Source of the DNA: Aquimarina pacifica
GTDB taxonomy: Bacteria > Bacteroidota > Bacteroidia > Flavobacteriales > Flavobacteriaceae
Assembly: GCF_000520955.1 (NCBI RefSeq)
Contig: NZ_JACC01000011.1
Location: 96,696 to 160,695 of the forward strand
Direction: 5' to 3'
Length of the DNA stretch: 64,000 nt
The notes beneath the pieces were generated by a model. The model was not told the DNA's origin. It was given only the letters and a program-made list of their open reading frames with translations, and did no database searches. Made by a program: the position numbers and the translations under genes. Shown piece by piece: positions 54,639 to 63,499 of the stretch. Position 1 is the first letter of the stretch; every line of letters starts with the position of its first letter.

Positions 54639-55236
54639 AACTGCTTTTTATTTAAAAAATACAAAATGCTGCGCAAATGTATAAAATGTTTAAAGTAAAA
54701 CAACTTTTATCGCACCTTAAGCATAATAAAAGTGAATTAACTTAATAAAGTTATACAAAAACTAAATGTTTGATATTAAATCCATATAACTCTATAAAGT
54801 ATACTTATTATACAACTTAAAACTACTTTTACTGTAATGTGTGAATAATTGTAACAAAATGAACTATCAAAAAAGTAAAGCCCTAGAACAGTTTATATGA
54901 TTGATTGAGTAAACAATCATAAGTTTTGTGATAAAAAATTATGAAATTTATTTCGGATAAAAAAATATTACCCCTCGAAATATTGATATTTATCAAATTT
55001 TATGAATCATCAACTATTTGTACTCGGGGTATCTAAACCTCATAAATTATCAATTCGTACAATTAGTATTCATTTCCTACTTTTTTAAAAATTTATATAC
55101 TATCTTTAGTATAACTATAGCAACGCTGTTTACCGTTAATACTAATTAAAATAGAATTACTTTATTCGCATAAACCTCCTGTAACCTCCTCAATTTTATA
55201 AGAACCAAACGTAAGACTCTCAATCTCTGTTTTTTT
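54639..55236. other. Intergenic stretch, nothing clearly functional
   Basis: About 600 bp. It has a weak inverted repeat ATGATTG/CAATCAT (54897-54920) and a TATCTTTA box that may belong to the promoter of the next gene. No ORF is supported. Confidence 0.45.
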
Positions 55237-55935
55237 TTGAAAAATATAAAGCCAACATATATTTTTTACTACTTTTCTTCTTTAGTCGCATTAATAATCG
55301 CTACTTTTTTTGATAGAAAATTTTTAGCATTTGCACTACCAGCAATTATTGTATCTATTGGCATTCTGTATGTTCGAAATACTAAAAAAATAAACATCTT
55401 CTATATTCTCATTTTGCTGATTCTGGCCATTTTTAATAGTTTAGTCTATTTAGACTTTAAGGCTAATATCCCATATTTACTTATTCTATTGATTGCATAC
55501 TTTCTACTATGTATGTTAGTCCTGAGAACATTTTTCCCTTCAGAAAAAATAACGTTAAAATCATTCGTATCTCTTTCCTTCGTTATTGGTTCATTTTTGA
55601 CTATTTATATACTATTCGCTTTTTCTCTATTAATACTCCCGTATATCAAAGATTTTATTGTAATTTTTGTTAGTGCGACCATCTTTTTTTTATGCTATTT
55701 CTTAATGTCATATCGAATATATATATCTGATGGATATACAGGAAGTATTAAATTATTGATCATCGCATATCTTATCCTATTTGGGATACCTCTTATTGCT
55801 ATTAATGAATTATTCTATTATGATAGAATCTTTACAATTCTCATTACGGTTACTCAAATTTTGAGGTACTATATCTTTACCACATTTTTAATAGAAACAA
55901 AAAAAACACCAAGTAAAAACCAACAATACCTCTAA
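55237..55935 (+). CDS. Polytopic membrane protein, YhhN-like (tentative)
   Basis: 232 aa, seven to eight hydrophobic helices. The start is a TTG (55237): there is no in-frame ATG between it and the upstream stop at 55171, and LKNIKPTYIFYYFSSLVALI is a natural N-terminus. Layout and length resemble YhhN/TMEM86 lysoplasmalogenase-family proteins, but I cannot point to its conserved Asp residues with certainty. Alternatively it is an uncharacterised membrane protein. It is monocistronic. Confidence 0.55.
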   Translation: MKNIKPTYIFYYFSSLVALIIATFFDRKFLAFALPAIIVSIGILYVRNTKKINIFYILILLILAIFNSLVYLDFKANIPYLLILLIAYFLLCMLVLRTFFPSEKITLKSFVSLSFVIGSFLTIYILFAFSLLILPYIKDFIVIFVSATIFFLCYFLMSYRIYISDGYTGSIKLLIIAYLILFGIPLIAINELFYYDRIFTILITVTQILRYYIFTTFLIETKKTPSKNQQYL

Positions 55936-56154
55936 AAAAACAGGAACAAAGAATAGGCTTTCTACTTAATTAATTTCTAAAAGAAATCTCATATATATGT
56001 ATAATATGGGTTAAATATCTTTATTAAAATGAAAGGTCTTCGTATTTTGAGAAACTAATTGATTATACATTTATTAGAGACAGATAATTAAAAACACAAT
56101 AAATTTGAACGTTTTTAGAAATGTAAATAGCACCAGCCCTTTAGAAAAAAATCG

Positions 56155-57030
56155 ATGAAACAATATATAACAGCATTTATAGATGCCTTTTTAGGTAGTA
56201 TAGACTGGACTTGGAAATCTATTCTATTTGATGTTTTTTGGTACACCAATTATTTCTGGGGACTCATTATAATTTCCTTGGTGGTTTGGTTACTTGAAAT
56301 TATTTTTCCCTGGCGAAAAGAACAATCTATAGTTAGAAAAGATTTTTGGTTAGATGGCTTTTATATGTTCTTTAATTTTTTCATTTTCTCTATTGCCATT
56401 AGCGGATTTTACAAAGTAATGCAAGTAGCATTTACTAATATAGGAGTCACCCACACTTCGCTAGCCTTAATTGACCCATCAGAATGGCCCATGTGGTTGC
56501 AATTACTAACATTTTTTGTAGTACTTGATTTTGTACAATGGTTTACACATACATTATTGCATAAATATTCTTTTTTATGGAAATTCCATAAAGTGCACCA
56601 TAGTATAAAAGAAATGGGGTTTGCGGGTCACCTGCGATATCATTGGATGGAAAATATCCTATACAAGCCTCTAAAAACCTTTGCTATTATGATATTATTT
56701 GGTTTTGAACCCGAACAGGCCTATGTTGTACATTTTTTAGCCATTGCTATTGGCCACATAAATCACTCTAATGTCAAAATCACCTGGGGACCTCTTAAAT
56801 ATGTCATTAACAATCCGGTGATGCACCTATATCATCACTCCTATCATATTCCTAAAGGTACATATGGTGTAAATTTTGGCATCAGTTTAAGTCTCTGGGA
56901 TTACATTTTCAAAACAAATTATATTCCCGAAGATAGTGGCAAAATTCTATTAGGGTTTCCTGGGGACGAACACTTTCCTAAGGACTTTTTGGGACAAAAT
57001 ACATATGGATTTAGGAAACGTGATAAATGA
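56155..57030 (+). CDS. Sterol desaturase/fatty-acid hydroxylase family protein
   Basis: 291 aa. Four to five hydrophobic segments surround the di-iron histidine boxes: HTLLH (about 138-142), HKVHH (about 151-155), HINHSN (about 204-209) and HLYHH (about 226-230). Members hydroxylate or desaturate lipid chains, sterols or carotenoids in the membrane using O2. No carotenoid or lipid biosynthesis genes are adjacent, so the substrate is open. Confidence 0.9.
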   Translation: MKQYITAFIDAFLGSIDWTWKSILFDVFWYTNYFWGLIIISLVVWLLEIIFPWRKEQSIVRKDFWLDGFYMFFNFFIFSIAISGFYKVMQVAFTNIGVTHTSLALIDPSEWPMWLQLLTFFVVLDFVQWFTHTLLHKYSFLWKFHKVHHSIKEMGFAGHLRYHWMENILYKPLKTFAIMILFGFEPEQAYVVHFLAIAIGHINHSNVKITWGPLKYVINNPVMHLYHHSYHIPKGTYGVNFGISLSLWDYIFKTNYIPEDSGKILLGFPGDEHFPKDFLGQNTYGFRKRDK

Positions 57031-57100
57031 CAGCAATATGCATAAGAATTTCTGTTACACCAATACTCGTTGGTTTATCAAAAGTATAAATTCAATTAGG

Positions 57101-57460
57101 TTAACTAATAATGATTACTTCTTCTTTGTTACTTTCTTGTGTTTTCTTAGCTACGTTTATAAAATTCTTAATCAAATCATGCAACTTTACTACGTTTGAT
57201 TTTTTCCATGATCTTTTTGGTCGAAAACTAATTGTAGTTTTAGCACGAGACGCTGTTGGCAAGAACTTTTTATTAATAAAAGACATCTCTTGAGAAGACA
57301 CAATATTGGTATATTGAAATCCTGTAACCTCTACTTTTACCGTTTCAGGAATTTCTAGAGCAAGTATTTCTACTGAATTACTATTTTGAGATCCATATGA
57401 AATAAAAGGAGCACAAAAAATTAGTACGGCAATAAATAGGAAGGTTTTAAGATTTGTCAT
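57101..57460 (-). CDS. Small secreted protein with a LytTR-type operator upstream
   Basis: 119 aa. A signal peptide ends near residue 23 (ISYGSQ). The mature part is short and basic in its second half (RAKTTISFRPKRSWKKSN), with no recognised domain or Cys residues. Its promoter region is unusual: 21-bp-spaced direct repeats with perfect LytTR consensus lie about 35 bp upstream of a -7-like box TATTCTTG (57508-57515, minus strand). It could be a secreted signalling or surface protein under LytTR control (inference). Confidence 0.6.
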   Translation of the reverse strand: MTNLKTFLFIAVLIFCAPFISYGSQNSNSVEILALEIPETVKVEVTGFQYTNIVSSQEMSFINKKFLPTASRAKTTISFRPKRSWKKSNVVKLHDLIKNFINVAKKTQESNKEEVIIIS

Positions 57461-57831
57461 TTTAGTTGGTTTTAAGCTTGTTGATGGTTTAAAATTAGGT
57501 TTAAAACCAAGAATACTATTTTTTTCTTCGACGAATTACATTTTTATATCGATAAACGGTATTTCGTATCCGATAAACGGTTTTACACAATTGATAAAAA
57601 ACAATCATCAAACGCCAAATACCTCTTTATTAAACTTATACAATTTAACTTAGTCAAAGATTAACACCCTATCTTTTACTAGTCTTTTGCCATGGCGTTT
57701 TTCTGAACAGGTAATTAAGTCGACCAAAAAATTAGTAAAGTATGTTAACATAAAAAAGTATATTTTTATTGTATCACCAATATCATTATAAACTTTTGAG
57801 TATACTGGTATCAATAGGATAGACACGTTAT
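57461..57831. other. Divergent regulatory region
   Basis: It contains the 10-bp inverted repeat TTGGTTTTAA/TTAAAACCAA (57466-57510), the -7-like box for the minus-strand gene and the direct repeats at 57550-57602. No gene is seen. Confidence 0.6.
57550..57602 (-). promoter_or_regulatory. LytTR-type binding site: 21-bp-spaced direct repeats
   Basis: CGATAAACGGT occurs at 57550-57560 and 57571-57581, and a degenerate copy TGATAAAAAAC at 57592-57602, all at a 21-bp period. On the minus strand each of the first two reads ACCGTTTAT, which fits every position of the AgrA/ComE-type LytTR consensus (W-M-M-GTT-N-R-K). A weaker fourth copy begins at 57529. Confidence 0.65.
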
Positions 57832-58422
57832 ATGGATCAAATAAAAGTAGGAATTGTTTTATTGGCTGCAGGTAACTCTAGTAGAATGGGAAGCCCCAAA
57901 CAGCTATTGCGTTTTGGTAACACTACTCTTTTGGGGGTTACAATTGAGAATGCTTTGGCATCAAAAGCAAGTACAATTGCCTGTGTCTTAGGCGCGAATG
58001 CAGATATAATTAAAAAATCTATTCTTTCCTATGATATAGAAATTGTAATTAACTCTCAATATTCTAATGGCCTAGGTAGTTCTATTGCCACAGGTGTGAC
58101 CCACTTGCTACCTCATACTTTGGATGCGGTAGTAGTACTTCTTGCCGATCAACCCTTTATCACTTCAGACTATATCGATATGCTGATAACTTCTGTTGCA
58201 AAAGATACGCAATACGTCATCGCCTCTGACTATAATGGTAAAAAAGGAGTTCCCGCAATATTTCCTGAAAAATACTTTGATAAGCTTCTAAAATTAAATA
58301 AAGATACCGGAGCAAAAAAAATATTAAATTCTAAAGAAATAAAAGTAAAAACTGTCGCTACAAAACCGAATTTATTAGATATCGACACCCTAAAAGACTA
58401 TGAATCATTAATAAAAAAATAA
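57832..58422 (+). CDS. MobA-like nucleotidyltransferase (molybdopterin cytidylyl/guanylyltransferase type)
   Basis: 196 aa. The NTP-binding signature LLAAGNSSRMGSPKQLLRFG lies at the N-terminus (about 10-29), and DAVVVLLADQPFI carries the metal-binding Asp. The length matches MocA/MobA-like enzymes that attach a nucleotide to molybdopterin for xanthine-dehydrogenase-type enzymes. No molybdoenzyme gene is adjacent, so the true substrate could be another nucleotidyl acceptor. Confidence 0.85.
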   Translation: MDQIKVGIVLLAAGNSSRMGSPKQLLRFGNTTLLGVTIENALASKASTIACVLGANADIIKKSILSYDIEIVINSQYSNGLGSSIATGVTHLLPHTLDAVVVLLADQPFITSDYIDMLITSVAKDTQYVIASDYNGKKGVPAIFPEKYFDKLLKLNKDTGAKKILNSKEIKVKTVATKPNLLDIDTLKDYESLIKK

Positions 58423-58514
58423 AAATTTAATTTGTTTGTTTATCTTTAAAGATACACAAACACTAAAAACAGAAGTATTTGGGTCAATTAACTTCTATTA
58501 AAACCAATTAGATC

Positions 58515-58652
58515 ATGAACATTTTTAGTCACATTGAAAATTTCCTAAAAGGCGAAATATGCGAAACTACCATTCTTAGCATTTCTGTTGTCGTATCTCT
58601 GCTTGGGTTTGCTTTCTTGATTGTTGATTATTTTTTAAAAGCTGTATTCTAG
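58515..58652 (+). CDS. 45-residue single-pass membrane protein
   Basis: ATG at 58515 to TAG at 58650-58652. A polar N-terminus (MNIFSHIENFLKGE) is followed by one hydrophobic helix (about 18-41). It lies 92 bp after the MobA-like gene. Composition and length fit a true small membrane protein, but there is no homology support. Confidence 0.45.
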   Translation: MNIFSHIENFLKGEICETTILSISVVVSLLGFAFLIVDYFLKAVF

Positions 58653-58693
58653 AAAAAACACTGTTACTATGATACAAACGGCGATACTTAGAT

Positions 58694-59260
58694 CTAGTAT
58701 ATAGTGCGTAATTCATTATAAGCAGGATCTTTTTCGATCATTTGTAATAATTTCTTTTTAGCATCAAATTTCCTTTTTCTGGCACTTCCCAAAGAGCATC
58801 CTGTAACATTCGAAATTTCTTTCATTGATCTTCCTTCAAAAAAAAGATGTAATAATTTTCTATTATCAGGACTTAGTCTTTGAAAATGTTTTCTATATAA
58901 ATGCTCTCGTTCTTGATATTCGATATCCCCTATTATCGAGTCATGTGCTTCTTGTTCTATGCGATTTTGTCCATCAAAAATAAGCAGGTCCTTTTTCCTT
59001 AATCGATTTCTCCATACATTTTTACAAATACCATAGAAATAAGTTTTTAAAGCTACCTTTATCACAAAATCTCCTGATTTCAATTTTTGATACAGCACAA
59101 CCAAAGCATCCTGAAAGACATCTTCTACATCTTCTGAGTTTCCAGAATTATTAACGATATAACCCCTAATATACCGTATGTTATCTCTATAAAAACGAGT
59201 CAGTATACGATCATCTCCATTTAGAATCCCTTTTATAATTACTTGCTCTTTGTCTACCAT
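58694..59260 (-). CDS. ECF-type RNA polymerase sigma factor
   Basis: 188 aa from the ATG at 59260 (MVDKEQVIIKGIL); the ORF extends to 59332 but with an implausible N-terminus. Region 2 (about 25-90) contains SEDVEDVFQDALVVLYQKL and FYGICKNVWRNRLRK; region 4 (about 125-180) has SMKEISNVTGCSLGSARKRK as the recognition helix. No anti-sigma gene is adjacent. It is transcribed in the same direction as the response-regulator unit upstream, 217 bp away. Confidence 0.9.
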   Translation of the reverse strand: MVDKEQVIIKGILNGDDRILTRFYRDNIRYIRGYIVNNSGNSEDVEDVFQDALVVLYQKLKSGDFVIKVALKTYFYGICKNVWRNRLRKKDLLIFDGQNRIEQEAHDSIIGDIEYQEREHLYRKHFQRLSPDNRKLLHLFFEGRSMKEISNVTGCSLGSARKRKFDAKKKLLQMIEKDPAYNELRTIY

Positions 59261-59477
59261 GATACTTAGTTTGTGCATGTTTATGTTTAGTATAGACTCC
59301 CTAGATCTATCCCTTACTTTTTTATGACACAAACTTAAATCGACTTAAGAACATCTCCATACAGATTTCTGTATGAGCGAACATTTTTTTTCAAAAAAAA
59401 CAACGCCAATCTTCTGAAAACCAGAAATAGCAAGACCTAGCGTAGATTCATTTTTTTTGTACTTTCTTCCAAAAAAA

Positions 59478-60146
59478 TTAGAGCAATCCCAGGTCTTTTA
59501 CAATGGCAATTAAATGTGGTGTATTTCTAGCTTTAAAATCATCAAAAAGCTTACTTACTCTTTTGTCAATATAGCTTTCTCCATTAGGAGATATTTGTAA
59601 GTCTTTAAGCTTAACTCGAATTTCTTTTTTTGTAGCACCTTGTGATAATTCCTCTAATAAAATCATATCAAGTTCATCAAGCTGAATCATCATCGACGCT
59701 TCTGGGTTGTTAGTAAGCTCTGGCGGATGTACTGTTTTTCCTTCATATACGCCTTGCACGCATTCTATTAATTCTCGTATCGCATGCTGTCCTTTACAGA
59801 CATATCCGTTTATATTTAGTTTTTCGAATAACATATTGATTTTATCAGGTCTATCTTCCTGAGAGTATACAATGACTTTGATATCAGTTTGTATACTACG
59901 AACATTTTTTATCAACGCCTCTCCCGAAGTTATTGTCTGGATATTATGATCCTCTCTAAAGGATAGATCTGTAATCAATAATTGAAATGTGTTCTGGTCA
60001 TTAAATGCTTTTCTAAATTTTAGATAGGCATCATCACAATACTTAGACTCCTCAATGCATGGGATTCCTATATGCTCGTTGAGCACTTTTATAATACCCT
60101 GATTGGCAATCTCATAGTCTTCTGCCACCAAGACTTTTGTAAACAT
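59478..60146 (-). CDS. Response regulator of the TPR-kinase pair (NarL/LuxR-like)
   Basis: 222 aa. A receiver (about 1-135; Glu9-Asp10 pocket, phosphoacceptor Asp60 in LLITDLSF, Lys in YVCKGQ) and a C-terminal LuxR/GerE-like helix-turn-helix (about 155-220, with LLEELSQGATKKEI and DDFKARNTPHLIAI), a form common in Bacteroidetes. It follows the kinase gene after 12 bp and is its partner. Confidence 0.85.
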   Translation of the reverse strand: MFTKVLVAEDYEIANQGIIKVLNEHIGIPCIEESKYCDDAYLKFRKAFNDQNTFQLLITDLSFREDHNIQTITSGEALIKNVRSIQTDIKVIVYSQEDRPDKINMLFEKLNINGYVCKGQHAIRELIECVQGVYEGKTVHPPELTNNPEASMMIQLDELDMILLEELSQGATKKEIRVKLKDLQISPNGESYIDKRVSKLFDDFKARNTPHLIAIVKDLGLL

Positions 60147-60158
60147 GGTATTAATTTT

Positions 60159-62132
60159 TTAATTAGGGATTCGTAGTTCGGCTCTAAAACCTTTTTCTTT
60201 TTCTGAGTCAAAGATAAGTGTTCCTTCAATAGCTTGAATACGCTTTTCCGTATTGCGCAGTCCATTTTTTGTTTTTAAGCTTTCTGCATCCATCCCCACA
60301 CCATTATCCGAGTATTTAATGGTCAGGATATTGTCTGTATTAGAAAAGAATAATTTGACCAGGTTTGCCCGACTATGCTTTTGCATATTAGTCATCAATT
60401 CTTGTAGTACTCTATATATAGTAATCTTCACGTTTTTATCCATACTATCCCAACCTACCTTATCAAAACCTATGGTAATTAACCGAATCCCATTTTTGGT
60501 ATAGTTTTGTAACATATTTTTTAATTCTTCTGAGAAGGTTTCATCGGTTTCGAATTCGTTATTCTCGCGAGAGATATCCCGAGCTTTGGCATATGTAGTA
60601 TTTAATTTATCTTTTATTTGCGGATCATGGGGATCATTTTGGTATTGTAGCATTACCTGAAAAATATCATTCCCCAACTCATCATGCAATCGCTTAGCAA
60701 TACGTGTTTCGGTTTCATAACTCGCCTGAAACTGTACTATTTTATTTTGTTGACTTAGATACCGAGTGCGTTGTCTAAAAAAGTAAATCGCAAAACCAAT
60801 GGCGGTGAGTAACAACAATATCCCAAGTAAGTAGACAGTGTTTTGATTGCGCACGGTGGTGATTTTTCTGTTTTTCTCTTCGTTTTCTTTGAGCAAGTTT
60901 TCATTCTCGAATCGAGTAGGCGCATAGATCTCCCGAGTCTTTTTACGAAGTTCCATCAGTTTAAGGCTGGCTTCCTTAAAACGTTGATGATCTTCTAGAG
61001 AATCTGGATTAAGTTCTGTGATAAGCGTAAGCACCTCTAATTGTGCTTCGTAATCGTTGAAATCTTTTATATGCTCATATGCCTGGTAGGCATGATATTT
61101 GGATTTGGCTTTATCTTTATCTCTATAATATTTGGTGAGGTGTATATTACTTGCAAATAAACCAAATTGATCTTCTTCTTCTTGCCTAATGCGAAGTGCT
61201 TTTAATAACATTTCTTCACTTTCGCCATTGCTTGGATTTTGAAGGAATTTTGTATACCCAAGGTTACTTAAAACTCTTGTATACATTTGTCCTTGATTTA
61301 TATTTTTTTCTTTTAATAATTTATTAAGGATACCTATGCTTTCAGCATAACTCCTTCGCTTTGCTAAAATATTGGCTCGAGTATTTTCAAAATATAATAC
61401 ACCTGTTCCTATCTGTTTTCTAATCATAGAATCCTTAGCCAATTGTAATACTTTATTATTCCAAACTAAGGCTTCCTCATAGTTCCCTAATTCCTTAAAT
61501 GATATTGATATGATATGATACAAACTTGAAAAAAATTTGTACTGGGATGAGTTTTCAAGATATACCAAACCATCCGTTGCCGTCGTTTTACTCGCATTGT
61601 GATCTCCCAGTGTAAACTGGATATTTGCCATCGCCATAAGACATCTTCCAGCATTGACACTGTCCTTAATATCTCTACGAACCTTAAAAGATTGATTGTA
61701 ATACCTAAAGGCTTCTAAATAATTATCTAGCTTTTTGTTATACAGCCCTAATTTATAAAGAGCTCTTCCCATAAAAACACTATCCCTATTTTTTTTTGCC
61801 AATTTCAATAACAAATAGGATGCGTCTATCGCTTTTTTAGGATTCCCAGATTGATTCAAGAGCTTCGTTTGCAAAATAAACCCTTTATATTGTAAGGAAT
61901 CCAAACTCAATTGATCAGCTCCATGTAAAAAATGCTCGAGTGCAATTAGTCTCTTATTTTGATCATTCGAACTTATGGAAGCAACATCATAATACCTATT
62001 TAAAGAATCTATCTTTTTTTGAGCAGAATAAGGAACAAGATGATCTTTGGTTTTTTCTGAAGAGCATGAGCTTAACAAAACCAATAGATACCAACCAAAA
62101 AAAGAGAGGGATGCAAACGTCGATCGTTTCAT
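60159..62132 (-). CDS. TPR-containing sensor histidine kinase (HisKA_3 type)
   Basis: 657 aa. An exported N-terminus with a possible lipobox (SSCSSEK) precedes five to seven TPR repeats (about 60-390), a coiled coil, one transmembrane helix (about 430-452), and a cytosolic HisKA_3 dimerisation domain with RLHDELGNDIFQV (phosphoacceptor His) and a HATPase domain (YSDNGVGMD, NGLRNTEKRI). The periplasmic TPRs probably sense a protein partner, perhaps the small lipoprotein encoded 32 bp upstream (inference). The response regulator follows on the same strand. Confidence 0.92.
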   Translation of the reverse strand: MKRSTFASLSFFGWYLLVLLSSCSSEKTKDHLVPYSAQKKIDSLNRYYDVASISSNDQNKRLIALEHFLHGADQLSLDSLQYKGFILQTKLLNQSGNPKKAIDASYLLLKLAKKNRDSVFMGRALYKLGLYNKKLDNYLEAFRYYNQSFKVRRDIKDSVNAGRCLMAMANIQFTLGDHNASKTTATDGLVYLENSSQYKFFSSLYHIISISFKELGNYEEALVWNNKVLQLAKDSMIRKQIGTGVLYFENTRANILAKRRSYAESIGILNKLLKEKNINQGQMYTRVLSNLGYTKFLQNPSNGESEEMLLKALRIRQEEEDQFGLFASNIHLTKYYRDKDKAKSKYHAYQAYEHIKDFNDYEAQLEVLTLITELNPDSLEDHQRFKEASLKLMELRKKTREIYAPTRFENENLLKENEEKNRKITTVRNQNTVYLLGILLLLTAIGFAIYFFRQRTRYLSQQNKIVQFQASYETETRIAKRLHDELGNDIFQVMLQYQNDPHDPQIKDKLNTTYAKARDISRENNEFETDETFSEELKNMLQNYTKNGIRLITIGFDKVGWDSMDKNVKITIYRVLQELMTNMQKHSRANLVKLFFSNTDNILTIKYSDNGVGMDAESLKTKNGLRNTEKRIQAIEGTLIFDSEKEKGFRAELRIPN

Positions 62133-62164
62133 CCCTCAAAAGTACTAAATAAAATCATTTCTAA

Positions 62165-62320
62165 TTAATTGTCATCTTCCTCCAAAATTTGGTCTTCTCC
62201 TTTTGTGAACGACACCTCTGTATGTAAGGTTTCGTTTTCCTGGACACTATCGTCAGGAGTACAAGAAACAAGGTTGATACCCAAAAGGATTGCTAGTGCT
62301 ATGTATTTTAAATTTTTCAT
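62165..62320 (-). CDS. Small acidic lipoprotein at the head of the kinase unit
   Basis: 51 aa from the ATG at 62320; a longer ORF to 62419 reads through palindromic DNA and is unlikely. Signal peptide with lipobox LVSC at residues 17-20, then a 31-residue acidic tail (GEDQILEEDDN end). It is directly upstream of the TPR kinase gene (32 bp) and may be a ligand or accessory protein of its sensor domain (inference). Confidence 0.65.
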   Translation of the reverse strand: MKNLKYIALAILLGINLVSCTPDDSVQENETLHTEVSFTKGEDQILEEDDN

Positions 62321-62341
62321 GTGGTTAATATTTTTGTATTC

Positions 62342-62373
62342 CAAAGTGTATAGGGTACGCCCATAGGTGTCAA
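62342..62373 (-). promoter_or_regulatory. Probable promoter of the lipoprotein/kinase unit
   Basis: On the minus strand TACACTTTG (a -7-like box with a 3-nt instead of 2-nt spacer) covers 62342-62350, with TTG at 62371-62373, 20 bp upstream. The first hairpin arm (62360-62367) overlaps the promoter spacer. Confidence 0.4.
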
Positions 62374-62497
62374 CCCCAGATCGGTATGGTATTGCATACC
62401 AGTGCCTATGGGAAACCATCGATTGGTTTTCGGGAAAGTGTTATCCTGCTACAGTTGCGATACCCTACTTTCCCCTTGGGGTAGCAGCAAACTGTAG
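62360..62497. repeat. Cluster of three or four strong palindromes upstream of the kinase unit
   Basis: Outer CCCATAGG (62360-62367)/CCTATGGG (62405-62412) encloses GGTATG (62383-62388)/CATACC (62395-62400). Next is AAACCA-TCGA-TTGGTTT (62413-62429), then CTACAGTTGC (62449-62458) paired with GCAAACTGTAG (62487-62497), enclosing a CCCC/GGGG stem. This region is richer in GC than its surroundings. Confidence 0.6.
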
Positions 62498-62882
62498 TTT
62501 GGATTTTGTGGCGGGTTAATTGTCTTTATTTTCTATTCCATTTTTACGATATATCGCATGATTGCATCCAATTTATTGGTACAAAATTCGGGCTACCTGA
62601 AAAAACAATTACGGCTTCAGGAGGCTACAAGCGACTTAAACGTCAACCAAGACAGAAAATAATAGATAATGACAACTAAAACTCTTTAATGATGTAATCA
62701 GAGTCTAACAACAATTTATATGTGAAATGATATAAGCAATACAAAAAGTATATGAATGTATATTCTTCCTGGCCTTGTCCTTTCGGGAAGTATAAAACCA
62801 AATGTAAAAAACGTATGTCTTACTATTTTGTTATTGAGCGAAAATGCTCAGTGTTATCGCCTATGATCACCTTTTCTATCCC
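62498..62882. other. Intergenic stretch next to the palindrome cluster
   Basis: No supported gene. A small TGAGC/GCTCA hairpin around 62838-62853 lies near the end of the minus-strand gene at 62883 and may form part of its 3' end. Confidence 0.4.
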
Positions 62883-63119
62883 TTAAGAAATAGAACTTTC
62901 ACAAAAAGTGTCATTAGATTTGATTACTAACTCATTCGGCGTATTAAAGATAAACGGTAACGTCATCTCTATATCACGGCCTATGATTTTAGTTTTCATT
63001 ATTAGGAGAGGAGTAACAACCGAAGTATACGAATCCTCCCAAAGGATACCGCCAGATACATTGGCTACCAGGTGACTTCTGTCCTCCTGCCCTTTTTTAG
63101 AAAATTGATGATACTTCAT
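62883..63119 (-). CDS. 78-residue protein of unknown function with a strong promoter
   Basis: ATG at 63119 to TAA at 62883. A hydrophilic N-terminus (MKYHQFSKKGQEDRSHLVAN) and a late Cys; no signal peptide. A promoter fitting the consensus at both boxes lies directly upstream (63156-63186), which supports expression. No family is recognised. Confidence 0.55.
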   Translation of the reverse strand: MKYHQFSKKGQEDRSHLVANVSGGILWEDSYTSVVTPLLIMKTKIIGRDIEMTLPFIFNTPNELVIKSNDTFCESSIS

Positions 63120-63155
63120 TGTTTTTTAGTTTTTGTTTTGTTATTAATTATGGTA

Positions 63156-63186
63156 CAAAGATAAGAATAATGCTAGAAATCACAAA
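63156..63186 (-). promoter_or_regulatory. Promoter of the 78-aa gene
   Basis: On the minus strand TATCTTTG (63156-63163) and TTTG (63183-63186) are spaced 19 bp, one of the best promoter matches in the window. Confidence 0.6.
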
Positions 63187-63440
63187 GAAAAATTACATTT
63201 ATTTTATTGATAATCAAATGGTTACATTAAAATAAAGACATAAGAACTCCTGTCCGTCTTATTACGGAAATCGGATATTTCAGCAATCATCTAGTTTTCT
63301 GATGCTTACTTTTCCTATACTATTTTTCATATGTTATTCATCATTTATTCATTCACTTTAAAAAAATTATTGTTTTTATCGAATCACAGGCTTTATTGGG
63401 GTATTCAAACCAGGTTCATTACTATTCATTTACTTAACAT

Positions 63441-63472
63441 CAAAAAAAAGCGCCCAATTTCTTGGACGCTTT
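63441..63472 (-). terminator. Terminator of a minus-strand transcript
   Basis: AAAGCGTCCAA pairs with TTGGGCGCTTT, followed on the minus strand by a run of T residues (TTTTTTTTG). It lies 27 bp beyond the stop of the 41-codon ORF at 63500-63625. Confidence 0.75.
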
Positions 63473-63499
63473 CTGTTTATATGAGTTTTCTAATTTATA

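Noticed and set aside
57005..57293. Short plus-strand ORFs opposite the 119-aa gene
   Set aside because: They overlap the ends of supported genes, lack signals and look like shadows.
58694..59260. The ECF sigma factor as the specific driver of the EPS-type promoters
   Set aside because: There is no sequence evidence linking it to TCGAA-N33-TTYG; kept only as one candidate to test.
62321..62419. N-terminal extension of the 51-aa lipoprotein
   Set aside because: It would translate the palindromic promoter DNA and place 33 residues before a clear lipoprotein signal peptide.
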